Assembly: GCF_910592395.1 (NCBI RefSeq)
Contig: NC_088317.1
Coordinates: 1,178,001 to 1,242,000 of the forward strand
Reading direction: 5' to 3'
Source: Lineus longissimus
Lineage: Eukaryota > Nemertea > Pilidiophora > Heteronemertea > Lineidae
DNA length: 64,000 bases
Of the stretch, positions 30,601 through 42,400 are shown piece after piece. Below the pieces are notes generated by a model. That model was not told the DNA's origin. It saw only the letters and a list, made by a program, of their open reading frames with translations, and did not search any database. Numbering within the stretch: the stretch's first letter is position 1; each line of letters begins with the position of its first letter. The translations under genes and the position numbers were made by a program.

Positions 30601-32502
30601 CTCTTGGGACTGACTAGTGCTGTCCTTGATAGAGAGGTGTCTTCTAAGGGAGATTCCACTGATGATTGCTCATCTTCAGGCTGCTTAGAAATTTGAACCC
30701 TGAGAGGTACACAAGTAATTACAGACCCCCTCTCCATGAAATCTGATGAGGCCGGTGACTCGTGACGAGACAAAAAAATGCGCCCTGGGACTGCTGCTAA
30801 TTTCCAGTCTTGAAGGAGCAACTAATGTCACTCTCTGTCGCTCCGAGAGTTGTTCAGATCTGAAGTTTCTCTGTTGCCATGGAAACCAATGTCATACTTC
30901 CTCTTGCCTCCGATGTTTTATCCGAGCGTTGGTGGCAGTGCATTTGGCATCTGAAGAAGGGATTGGTATTCTCCAATAGTGACTCTGTTTCATGTATGTG
31001 TAGTTTTGACGTGAAAAAAGAAATATTCAAGAAAAACATATTTGCTACAAACACAAGCAATGCTTGGGCAATGCAGTTTGAGCTTTTGGGATGGGAAGAA
31101 ATGCAGGATTAAATGTATGCCTTGAACTTGAAAGGGTTAACCAGGATGTAATAATCTGGTGTGATGACACATTTCATTGTCATTAACAATCAATAAACCT
31201 AATTGTCCATTCATTGGCAAACACCTAATTTGCATAATTAATTAGCTGAACTAATCACAGGGATGACTCACAGTGTAGTCAAGTTCTGAAGAGAACGGGA
31301 GGCTGTGGCAAGTTAAAGAAAGAAACCGATGATTGCTAACTCTGTTACATATGTGTCCTCCTTCAGTCACCTGCCACCGTTTGTAGTCGTCCCCAATAAA
31401 AATACCGATAAACCTGTGCATCGGGTCGCCATGGTAACACTTGTTGGGTCATATTGTTGAGAATTGATAGGTATCTTCCTCGTCGTTAGGGAATTGGTCT
31501 CGTAATGTTCCGATATTACCAATTTGAGGAATGTCGTTTCGTGCCGTGGATGATCGTCTGCTAGAATCATTGAAGAATGTGGGGAAAACTCCAGGAAAGC
31601 TATACTGTCAGACTCAGAGAGAGGAGCCCTGTGGCCAATTTTCAAATAAAATGAACAAGGATTGCCGAAGAAAGTAGATCTACCAGCAAAATAAATTCTT
31701 CCAACATTTGTGTAATATGTCAGAACTAAGTGGAAATTTATATTCACCAGCAGTTCCATCGCCAGAGTCCAGCTTGCCTATTCAGAAAAACAAACACTAT
31801 CGGCCAATTTGCAAAAACCTCCCACAATTCTCTTTGATCTATCGCTAATTTCCCTGCTAACGTTATTGGGAAATGGCCACAATCACTGCGTGTTTGGTCA
31901 TTAAATTAGAGCATTGTGTACAAGTCAGGTATGGAGTCGCCTGCTCGCGATGGTCACCGTAATAGGATTAGTGCATCAATAATTGATGGTTGCGGATACA
32001 ATTATTGTGGCAAACAATGTGCCTGTGATTGCCTGTCGTTTTTCTTCAATAAATCAAGATGTTGGAAAGGGACTTTGTTGGTTTGGTCTACACATTCTCT
32101 GAGGTTGGGCTGAATATGGCAAATTGCTAATCGTACAGTCGCCCGAGATGAACTCCCTGGTAAGAGATGAGTCACTTGGCCAATAAACCCAATTGGCACC
32201 CAATCATAGTGGCATGTAAGCTTGCTTGTCCTGATGGTGTCATATTCTGTGAATGCTGAAGAAATGGGTACTGATATGGTTCCTGTAAACAATCATTGAG
32301 TCATTACTACTTTCTCTGTTGACACTCCTATCACGATAAGCGTAATGTCCCATGTCCGCGATCTCGTTATTGTCTCGTATTTCGCTCACCATTCTCCATC
32401 CTCCTCTCCTTTCAGACTAACACCGGGATGTTCACCGCCTGCATCCAGCAGCTGTCTCCAGAGCAACAGCAAGCGTTGTCGATTTTGGTTCAGCAGCAGT
32501 AG
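21644..32502 (+). CDS. IPO5: Importin-5 (karyopherin beta-3), complete, 22 exons
   Basis: Exons: 21644-21724, 22003-22086, 22259-22451, 22675-22777, 22954-23155, 23372-23618, 23852-23939, 24149-24255, 24344-24468, 24596-24685, 24897-25067, 25713-25931, 26246-26474, 26766-26984, 27491-27663, 27744-27855, 28135-28313, 28509-28583, 28977-29121, 29299-29527, 30406-30547, 32416-32502. They give 3,300 nt and 1,099 residues, against about 1,097 in human IPO5. Family landmarks in order: [175 protein letters not shown] and [12 protein letters not shown]. It is a HEAT-repeat nuclear import receptor that binds cargo such as ribosomal proteins and histones and releases it on Ran-GTP. ATG 21644 has a good context (GGAAACATGG). 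Intron 14 is AT-AC type; all others are GT-AG. Confidence 0.97.
25125..25610. repeat. Intron 11 copies of a ~170-300 bp repeat
   Basis: The 25125-25430 block and the partial 25462-25610 block carry GTGTGGTCCTGGCTTCTAAT, GTGTATGATCTTCGGTGT and CGGCAGAT-CCATCCTCTGC. They match the array in intron 20. Open frames here are not genes. Confidence 0.8.
26085..26178. mobile_element. ~90 bp MITE, copy 1 (IPO5 intron 12)
   Basis: It begins near TTTGTACTGATGATGAACAA and ends GAAGTACAATCTGA; the left terminus is slightly diverged. It shares the central GATTAGAGCCAAACAATCAT core with four other copies. Confidence 0.8.
26580..26670. mobile_element. ~90 bp MITE, copy 2 (IPO5 intron 13)
   Basis: GATTGTACTAATGATGAACA to AAGTACAATCTGAT. 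It is the most diverged of the five copies. It follows a poly-G run at about 26530. Confidence 0.8.
26985..27490 (+). other. U12-type AT-AC intron (IPO5 intron 14)
   Basis: The coding frame ends at FHD plus one base, followed by ATATCCTTT, the exact U12 AT-AC donor consensus. No usable GT donor exists before an in-frame stop. The 3' end has TTTGCCTTAACC (27471-27482), close to the U12 branch site, 10 nt ahead of AC at 27489-27490. The exon resumes [13 protein letters not shown], collinear with the human FHDGVRVAAAESMP region. Confidence 0.85.
27250..27340. mobile_element. ~90 bp MITE, copy 3 (inside the U12 intron)
   Basis: CAGATTGTACTGATGATGAA to GAAGTACAATCTG; termini CAGATTGTACT and AGTACAATCTG are perfect inverses. 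Confidence 0.85.
27897..27987. mobile_element. ~90 bp MITE, copy 4 (IPO5 intron 16)
   Basis: Same termini as copy 3, near-identical interior. A poly-G run (about 28024-28037) follows. Confidence 0.85.
28791..28877. mobile_element. ~90 bp MITE, copy 5 (IPO5 intron 18)
   Basis: AGATTGTACTGATGATGAAC to AAGTACAATCT. The flanks differ from the other copies, which fixes the ends of the unit. Confidence 0.85.
29620..30210. repeat. Intron 20 tandem array of the same repeat
   Basis: Three consecutive units start at about 29622, 29791 and 29963 (period ~170 bp), each with GGAGGATACATCAATGGTGT. The last continues into a longer variant that matches 25129-25430 almost base for base. A 218-codon open frame across it is an artefact of the periodicity. 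Confidence 0.85.
30588..30650. repeat. Short hairpin repeat in IPO5 intron 21
   Basis: Arms ACCTCTCTATCAAGGACA and TGTCCTTGATAGAGAGGT are perfect 18-bp inverses around a ~22 bp loop. A decayed relative is at 40921-40980. Confidence 0.7.
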
Positions 32503-33413
32503 ATGGTGCTGCCATTGGACGACGAACATTATTTAAAACTTGATGAATAATCACTTTATGGACTTCTATCTCATACTACTAATGGATGCATGGTTCAAGA
32601 TCGAAAATGATGTCAGCAGGTTTTTTGAATATTATTGGATATTATATTGATACGATGTCGGACTATTTATTGAGCCATGTCATGTTGACAATAGTGAGAT
32701 TTTAACGCGGAGGTCAGTGCTTTTGGTCTCCAAAGATTTTTTGTTGGGATCAAAGGAAGAGTTGTCTCACTTCGTGCACTTATTTCAAGTCCAAAACTTG
32801 TCTCGGCAGGATAAGCATGTAAATGACACATGGCTACAGAAGACGTCATCAGCTCTCAAAGAATAAGCATGATGTTTTGAATGAATACAACAAATGAAGG
32901 TGAAAAAACCAATATTTTTGTCATATCTTTGCCTTGTGTTGTGTTGCTCTCTTAATTCCCAGCTTCTGTGGTAACAAAATCCAGATGCATTTTTCTTAAA
33001 AATGAGTCAAAATTGTATTTATTGCTGTATATAGAATTCTTTTGAAAATGCTTTTTTGATGATGTCTGCCAAAAAGTTCAGTGTCTTACGTTGTACTTTT
33101 GCTTTGGAGTTGTGATTACAATCATGAGGGGTCTTGTTTTGTCATGTCTAGTGACAGGTTTGAAAAGTGGTAAGGGGGGGTTGGCAACCAAAAGTGTTGG
33201 GGCTGAACTCCCATGAAATCAGGAACATCCTGTCCAGTGCATTTAGATGTCATGTCGAAGAATCAAGAATTTATTGTACATCGAGTGATACGAATGTATT
33301 ATTTTGTGAGAAAGTTTTTGATTTGTTGCTTGTTGATGGTTTATTATTGACCAATCATGGCACTTGTTATTGTAAAAGCTTTTCTGGTGATTTTTGTCTT
33401 CCTTTTAAATCAA

Positions 33414-33419
33414 AATAAA
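33414..33419 (+). terminator. Likely importin-5 poly(A) signal
   Basis: AATAAA about 910 bp after the stop codon, followed by T/G-rich sequence (TGCTTGTTCATTTGG). It gives a 3'UTR of about 0.9 kb. Another AATAAA occurs near 33558. Confidence 0.5.
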
Positions 33420-33439
33420 GTGCTTGTTCATTTGGAAAC

Positions 33440-36400
33440 TTTTTGCATCTCGGGACCGAAATAGTGAAAAGTTGTAACCACAATATTTGCGCAAGATGAT
33501 TGTCTTTTGTTGCTGAGCCCGCACTGCTTTAGTCAGAAATCTTGGTCACCCACTCTTAATAAATGCAGATAAATTACTTAGTAAATCGTGTTGTACAAAT
33601 GCCGAGAAGACATTGGAGAGTTTTAAATTTCTGCTTGCTGGCCCTGTAACGAATTATTGGCTTCACAAGTGGAGACTAATGACTGTAACCTGTGTCAAAT
33701 GGAAGTGATTATGATATCATTGATGTTTTGTCGTAGTGTGAATGATAGTTTTGACAGTCGTCTCGACAATTCTCTTGCCACAATTCATCGCTTCCACCAA
33801 ACATCAGCAGTATCATACATTCATTTGGAACTGTCGGTATGTGCATTTAGGAAAAACAAACTGGATGGTAGGAGGCATCTGTTGTGTATGCTCTGTGCCG
33901 TCTTCAAGATTCTATGATAGGGTGTACATTCTCTGCTTGTCAAAAGTCAAGACTATGCTCTGTGTGTGATTACAGTGTATTAAATCTATTGACCATGTAA
34001 ACACAGCTTGTTTATTTTGTTCGATGCACAACCATTTCTGCAAATTTGGCCACGAGACTCCTCACACAGAAGGCTGTGAGTCGAGGGTAGAATCTGACTC
34101 TTCAGTAACTGTTTGTCCGATGCTTCATTCAAGACAGACTGACAGTGATATCACAGCTGGTTAAGGTGGTGCTAGGCTTATAACCAGAAGGTCGTCAAGT
34201 TTTACTCTTGGACAGACCAGAACTGTTTCAACTTCGTGTCCATGAGCAAGGTACTTGACCTAACTAGCTTCTCCACCCAGGAGTAAATGGGCTGGCAGAG
34301 GAGGAAAAATGTGAATTCTGTCTGTAGAAGGCCTAATAGCAACTTGGACCTGAGATCCTCTCGGAGAGTGGAGCTCGAAACCTGAATGTACAGAAAGAAC
34401 ATATTGTAGGTGGATTCGATATTCAGGGGAACGGAATTTCCTTCTACACCTTACCTTCCTACTGCAGCGCCATCTACAGTACAAATGAATCACTACGGCT
34501 AGCCCCGAGCCGATACTAATTGATGGCTGTTCCCTCTATTACTGTCACGCATTTTCATCCAATTGATCTTTTCATGTAGCCATAAAATGAATTCTTGTAT
34601 AGGTAAATTTTAAAAAATCCAATGTTGAATCATTATTTTTACAGCAATCGGTGATTTTCTAGCCATTATTTTGATATCCAGATAGTTAAAATGTTATACC
34701 AGTGAGATTTGCAGTGGGTATTTACCGCTTGATGGAATCGCCTAATTGAAGCTTCAGACTTCGGCGTTCTAGTTTGTGATATTTTGGATTTTATGCCTGT
34801 ATTTATGGATTAGGACCCCGAAATTTCTTTTGGATTATGCCATTCGTGGTATGCAAATAAGGTAAGTCGAAGAATATGCACAAATCAGTGTGGAAAAGGA
34901 TGAACTTATGGCAAAAACAGCACGATAACTTGCCATCCTGTCCTCGATTTTTCTCATGTACATTTTTGTATTGGATTTGTAATGTATTTTTGTATGCATT
35001 GGATGACTTCATCTTGGTTTTGGTAGAATGTTTGGAAACTGCGTACAAGTAAACCTTATGTCTGTTTCTCTTGATTTTGACTCCTGGACAGATGTCATGA
35101 TCTTGTCTTGCACTGATATTACTTTCAGATTATTTGCATGTTTATTTCGTATGATTGCCGGCTTTTATCTGAAGGCAGACTTCAGAATTATTGAAGTGAT
35201 ATTCAAGATGGCCGACTTGCAGCCAATTTTGTGGAAAGGGGTGTAAGCAGACCAAAGTGGCTTCCTGAGTTGATTAGGTAGGATGGACAGGCTTACATCT
35301 CTTCATCCATGAATCCTTCATCAGAAGTCATGATTCCATCCTGGTTGATCATGGTTGATGCATGGTACAGTCAGTAGACTGTCTCGTGAAATGCAAGCTA
35401 TCCTAGCTTCTTGTTCTCAAACTCAAAGTCAAATGTCTACCATCCTTTAGGCCTTTGCCTTGGTCTTGAACAAAGGCCTTGCTGACCGCTTTATGGCATA
35501 CATGCTGCGGGATACAAGGGCAAGTTGTGTATATGTTTTATGTTCTCTTTGTTTGAAGCTTCAAGATGGAAGAGTGACGAAAGGAGCAGAGACAACATTG
35601 ACAGATTGAGGAATATCTCGAGATAAATGTTTGCCCGCACTCAATGAGGCCTAGTAACACTAAAGATTACATTACTGTATCTAGTCTTGGTTATAGAATG
35701 TATCAGAAAATCTGGATGTTAGAGCAACTCTATAGTAATAGTCATCAGTGCCAGACCAGCATCATATCGAAGCGCTCTATAGTGTCCTTGTGCCCTTGAG
35801 TATTTCATGTTTCCTGTTATGGAAGGCCTCTTTTCCCCAAGTGGTGCGAGTCCCCAAAACAATATTCTGTCTAGCCCTGTTCACCATCCATGTCGTGTGT
35901 ACTACAATTATATTTCCAGGCCCATGGTGTAGGATGTGTGTATTGTCTGCTCTTACATTGATATTGACAAATATTGTGTAAAAATATCTATTGGATTACA
36001 TTACAAGGGGTTGAACTGGAGTATCAAATGGATTTTTCGTTTTGTTTATCAAAAATGAAAGGGTTAACGAAAAAGTGGGCATACCGTGTTGGATGACTAA
36101 ACCTATTCATGTGCCTTGAAATCAAAGATGAAAAACCAATGTTCTGCCTGTTGATTTTTATTGCGCATTCACAAGTATGTAGGTGTATTGGCATTTGCAT
36201 GTATTCTAGGTTAGCAATAAGCATGCATTTGTGTGTAGTTCAGTGGTGCCTGTGGGCTTATGTATGAATCATAAATTTATCTAATGCGTCTACTTTAATC
36301 AAAAAGGTTGGCACAGAACCTGCCGACTTTATAGCTGTGTTCTGGTGTATGGTGCAATGGTGTAAAGTGAAAGTCCAAAAATGAGCTATGCATTTGAGAC

Positions 36401-39400
36401 CTGCAAGAAAGAATTGTTGTGAGGGTTTTCATTCTTCCTTCTATCTTTCTATTCTGGATGAAATGCAGGCTTGAGAGTCTTCAGGCAGTTGTTTGGAACG
36501 ACTGCAAAGACAATGTGTATGAAAGGTGTATGCTCCATGACTAAGCATGCATTCATGCTAATATCTGTTTATTGCACGGTCTGCATTGATAAGTGACTGC
36601 TTGAAGTGGTCAATAATTTCCGGTGATTAATCAATCTATTTTTGACCATGCAATAACCACCACTGGATTCACGACTGATGAAATGGGTAGACTGTATTTC
36701 AGAAATTCATCATTTTCCACTGTGACTGAGTTTTCAAGTGGTCTTTTTTTTGAGATATTGAACACTAGGCCCTGATAATAATCAATTCCGTAGTCATTGA
36801 CTGATGAGTATTATTTTGAGAAGTTTGGGTAATGTGCAAATATGTTATCCTGGTAACTTAGCATGGATAATAAACAATGCAGATCGATCGAGATCTTGTT
36901 GAACACCTGTCATCCGAAATTCATGAATGAATGAAACACTTTTATGATTCAGTCCATAAACTATAACCAGTGACTCTGGCACTTAGGCTTCCTGACGCCT
37001 GTATACCGTGTGGTATGAATAATTGGAGAGAGCCAGTGCTTGTCGCATTGCAGGATGTACAATGTTGTGCTGTGCAAGGCAGGGCCAGAAGTGAATTCCT
37101 TACCAAGAAGCATTTAGACTGATGATCACTCCTGCAACTTGTGCAGCCCTCTTGATCTGTAATGACATGTCCCCGCATTCAGGTCTGGTTGGTTCATTTT
37201 TGCCATGCGGGATACCGAAGACTTGACAGGTCCAGATGGACATGTTAGAATACTTCAGCCCCTGGCTCCTTTTGCTACTCCCCATCCCCAGGTACCCATC
37301 GATCACCAAGATCCACATCGATCACACCGTGACAATCTGGCCTAACGGAGGACCATCGATCTGTCAACCTGTTGTCATCATCTCCAGTGATAAGATGATG
37401 TTTCCGAGTCGGGCAAGTCGTGTCATTCGAGCTTTTGGCATCACATCCACTGTCTCTTTCCCATTGGTAGATCTTCCTTCATCATGTCAAGGTGAACATG
37501 CACTTACCATACCTTGATCAATAAAACGCCCCGGGATTAGCAGGTCAAGGAGTCAATACTTCAAGTATACACACAACATACATGGCATAACTTTTCTTAT
37601 CACATGATCTACATTACTCCACGTTCCGAAAAAATACAAATTGTACATAGTTATGAAAAAATTTACACATAGCAAAAGACTTATTTTTAGTCCCAATTGC
37701 TGATGACACAGATCTCTTTGTGCAGCGCATAAAAGAACTTCCACAAGTTCTAAATTTCGAGATTTTTTTTTTTTAAATTTGCGTTTGCCTTTTAAATGTG
37801 GTACATGTATTACATGCTGAATGTCTCAAGTTGTGTTGTTGAAAAAAAGTTACAATACATAGTATGCCTATAAATATGATAAAACATATTGCATGTATTG
37901 CTTTAGGCCTAGTAGGTAGTGTAGGTCTTTAGTGGGCGATACAAGGAGGCCTATATCACATGCTACCCTGGCATAGGCAAATTATTGTGAAGCAGACCCA
38001 CTGAGTGTTTAAAAAAAATCATTTGAGGTTGGATTGGATTGGAATAACTGGAAAGAATGAGAGCTGTTCAGGACAACTCCGCTTAAGATTATTTATTTAA
38101 AGTAGGCCTGTGTATGATTGTATCTCTCAAACCTGGAGTTTTCAAGTGCATTGCATAGATGTGGCCAATTATGTCATTGACACAGATTAAACCAGGCCTA
38201 TGGCTTATCAAGTTCATCCAATGTCATCATGCCTCTTGACTTTCAATCTATTTGCGTAGATTTTTTAAATTCTTTCACTGAAGGTTTATACTTGCAGCAA
38301 CTTTGCATGTGCTGGTTCAGTCGGTCTGAGATGTCATTTTTAAATTGTGAACATACAATTTATAGCATCTCACAGCCTAATAGTCTCGAGCATGAAAAAT
38401 GTGAGAAAAACGAATTGCACCACGTCTTTTATAAAATGTCGCTCAATCCTGCACGTTATGTACGTGATGGTAGAAATATTGGTTTCTGTTGCACTCTGCC
38501 CTTTATGTGACGAGTACTCTCACATATAGGCACATTTCGCTTCAAATGGGAAGACCGTGTACCCCTACAATGATATTATATCTGTTGCCATGGTAACTCG
38601 GCATTCTGTTGGAGCGGTATTTTGACGAGTGGTCTAGCGTTACTCAACCCAGTGTACCTGCACCGCTGTGATTTTGGAATTAGCGAGATGACTTTTCAAA
38701 TGATGCATAATAATTACATTTGTGTGGTTAAAAGGATTTTGATAGCAGCGTGCGGTTCTGTATTGTAGATTTGTAGTCCATTGTAGTGTGTTTATATGGT
38801 CGTATGAGCTTGGTTGGGTCTTGTGTGACTAATGCATAAACCAATATCAAGTGTGGTTTGCAACCTTGAGCAAGTTGCTTGATCTGTTTGTTTCTCCCTT
38901 TGAATGAGATGTAAAACCATGATTCCTGGTACCTGGGCCCATACTGCTTACTGCTGATATGATGTGCAGAGCTGTTAGGTTTTTGCATCTTCGCACATCT
39001 GAGGCTATAAAGTAGGCCTAAAAACTCATTACTTCAAAGTAATGTGTTTTTGCCTATACTGTACTTAAGAAGATATATGAAAAAATGGAATTCCTTGATA
39101 TGCCATCTCATGATGCTAACAGGTATTTCTAGCCTGCAATGCTACCTCAGTACGTTCAGCTGGCTTTCTGTAGGCCTACATACTTACAAGCATGCTGATA
39201 CTGTATGGCTAATCAGCAGTTCTAAGCAGCTGACTGTAGGGGATATTTACCTACCATTCTGACCTACAAGGGCCAAGGACATTCATTTCTTTGATGCTTC
39301 TCTCAAGTACATTGAATTCTCTCCGCAAGAACTTGGTTTCTCTTCTCCAAACACTTGATTGCTCTGACTGATTTGGCAAGATATTTTTTAAAAGGTTTTT

Positions 39401-42400
39401 TAAGCATTTATGGATACCAGTAAGGCTGTTCTATAGGTGATTGGCAAGCTGATTGTCTCCAGTACAGTATGTAACCAGATGGGGATCATATCCGGTCAAG
39501 GAACAGCTCTTTTTCTTTGCATTATGCATAAGCGCTAAAATGCCCAGGGTTTGGATTCTAAAATCTGCTGACTCAGCATGAACTCCGATACCCAGCAAAA
39601 ACGATGGTGTCGTGACTTGGGAGAGTTATGTGATGAATCACTGCACTGATGCTATTTTTCAAATTCTATGAGGAAGAACGGGATGAACGTGCTGCATTCT
39701 TCCCACAGCAGACCTTTGTATCATTTCTAAAAAATGGATGTTGGAAGTGATTGAAATAAGGCCTACTATTTGAAGATGACACGCTGTAAGTATCCATAGG
39801 TGAATAACATTGCCAATTTCATGATGAAAGATTCTTGTCTGTACACATGTTACAGACTCAAAGGTTTGCGCTGCCAGGCCACCCGTGTTTTCCGATTTCC
39901 CAATATCGTATTGTGATACCATATCCACGGGATATCTACTGCATCATTGGAAATCTCTGTTAAGCGTCATCAAAAATTTGCCGGATTACTTCTGCGTATA
40001 TCATATGCTTGGTTATATTCTTGATTCTCCAATATCAGGATGTGTACGAAAGTTTATATCATCCGTGATTGGCTAGAGGGAGACACCATTTTGTATGATG
40101 AAACAATTGGCCATTAATGTATAATCGCTGGGACATAATATAGCAACAGATAAGTTTCCAACAATCAACAGTATTTGCCTCGATTAAACTCTCGGTCGAG
40201 TTTCGTCAGGAGTTGAAGGCACCTCATCACACTGCCTAAGTTATCGATCTTTGTTTTGTCCACTGGGAATCCAACTCCACAAATCATGATAAAACCCATT
40301 AGACTGTAGATTTCGTGTTATCTTGTGGTCATCAAAGCCAATTAAAACTCGATTTTGATTAGTGGAGTCATCAATTAACGAATGTCTTGACAATTTATTA
40401 GAGTTGAAAACACATGCGTCTTGTCTGCCGTGTTTATGGAGAAGAGGCTCAAACGAACCTTATAACCGTGGTATCTCTCTACCGCTGATGTTCATTTCTC
40501 CCAGAGACATGCTCTACACTGAACGATACTACAATTGTTACAGTGCTAGATGTACCATGATGATATCACAGACTGAAATTATTCAAGCTGAAAACTGCAA
40601 GCTGTGCTAATGTTCTCCCCAACTACTAATCACATTCCCCCACAGTACACACTGTACATCACTGCATCCCAGCACTGCACACATGATTTGAAATATTCAC
40701 CCGATGTTTCATCGATATGTAAATCACATTAACTGAAAATCATCGAAGCTGTGGGTGATCAATCTTTCCAGTCATTGACATATGAAATGATGGTTTCATC
40801 AGCTCTTAGCTGCGCTCAGTGGCAGCCTCCCCGGAAAAAGCGTTGATTCATTCCGTCCAATTCCCTCTGTAGTTACTCACTTCATGTTCGATTAGATTGG
40901 ATAAATTTTGAAGTGAAGTAGAACTTCACGATTAAGGACACCTATGGGACTGACAAATACTGTCCTAATAGTGAGAAGTCCTGATCACAGAGGTCTTATC
41001 AAATGAAAAGTACAGATTTTGGACTTTTATACGCCACAAGTGGACCTATCTGTTTCATAGGAGATAGGTGCTGAAGACTGAAGTGAGAGTCCAATGCCGT
41101 CTCCTGCACCACACAAATGTTTTTGTGTCCCTTTCCTGACAACCATGACAACTTAGATATGTATTGATCTCTTTCATTCTTGAGCATCTCATGACATATC
41201 TGACATATCTGACAGCTCATAACATGTATAGAATCTTATCTACTCTCTTCTGTCAGAATATAATAAAAAATCTACGACTCCCTAATGACATTGGTAAAGA
41301 GGTGCCAATCAACCTGTAGACAATGCACCAATCTTCTTGGGTACTCTGTGATTCCTGCTAATCACTGGCTTAAGGCAACTCATCTATCCTGGATAGCTAC
41401 TAACCGTTGGAGAGCGAATCACCCTGAGGGATTTCGTCAAAGCTCATCAGAACATGACGTTTATCGGATCACTGGACGCCATTTTGTGATTATTAGTCCT
41501 GCCATTTTAGCAGCCAATCATTTTGTATCGGATCGTAATCTTGGTTGTGACTTTCGTGTCTTTTGGGTTGAATGTGTATGGAGAAGACCTAGAGTGCATG
41601 CTTTTCTGGGAGGTCATCAAGAACCTACCTCACCCTTTAAAAATCCTTAATACAACCTCTGCAAAGTGCAATGGCAGATCAACAGACAGACAGCTGTCAC
41701 GCGTCCTCATTGAGAAATTTACCATGAATTTCTCAAAAATGTGTGCAAGATACACAGCTTTTTTTCTCAGAGTGTGGCTGCACCCCAACACCTGTCTTGT
41801 CAATTGTACTCGGAGGGAGTATAATCCAATGCAGTGCTTCACTAAAGCCCATGGAGTCCGTTACACTTGTCTGAAAACCCGGCTTTCTCACGTACTTCAA
41901 CGACACGCGAAAGTCAAATATGCAAATTAAGTAACGAGTATCGTTATTCACATTACTGTCGCTAAGTGAACAAGAAAGAGAGCGGAGGAAGGAAATCAGA
42001 ATCCATAATATTCTTGTTTGAGTTTTACCGATGTGTCGCTGACAGCTACGAGAGCATCTCAAAATGATTTAAGGAAGTTCTGGGTGAAAATGGTTCTGTC
42101 ACAAAAGTACCGCAGGCCATGCACTACAGCGTGTTTGGTGCAATCCATCCTTTAGTCCATTTCATGTGACAATGGCACTGCTAGAGCTTGTACCTCTGCC
42201 GGGACTTGGACATAGAAAGTCTGGTCTCAACCAGGCATCACCGATTTTTCCATTTCCAATTATTGACCTTGACCTTTGCAAACGTCTGCTTCCATTTCCT
42301 GTTATCTCCAAGGCTGCGCAATGTAGCGTGTCATCGCACACCTTGCCGGTATTTCTCCTTCCGCATGGATGTCTCAATGGTACCTCACCGGCGAGATCGT

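Noticed and set aside
41285-41650. 121-codon open frame on the plus strand
   Set aside because: No domain, no splice support, and it overlaps another frame; composition looks random.
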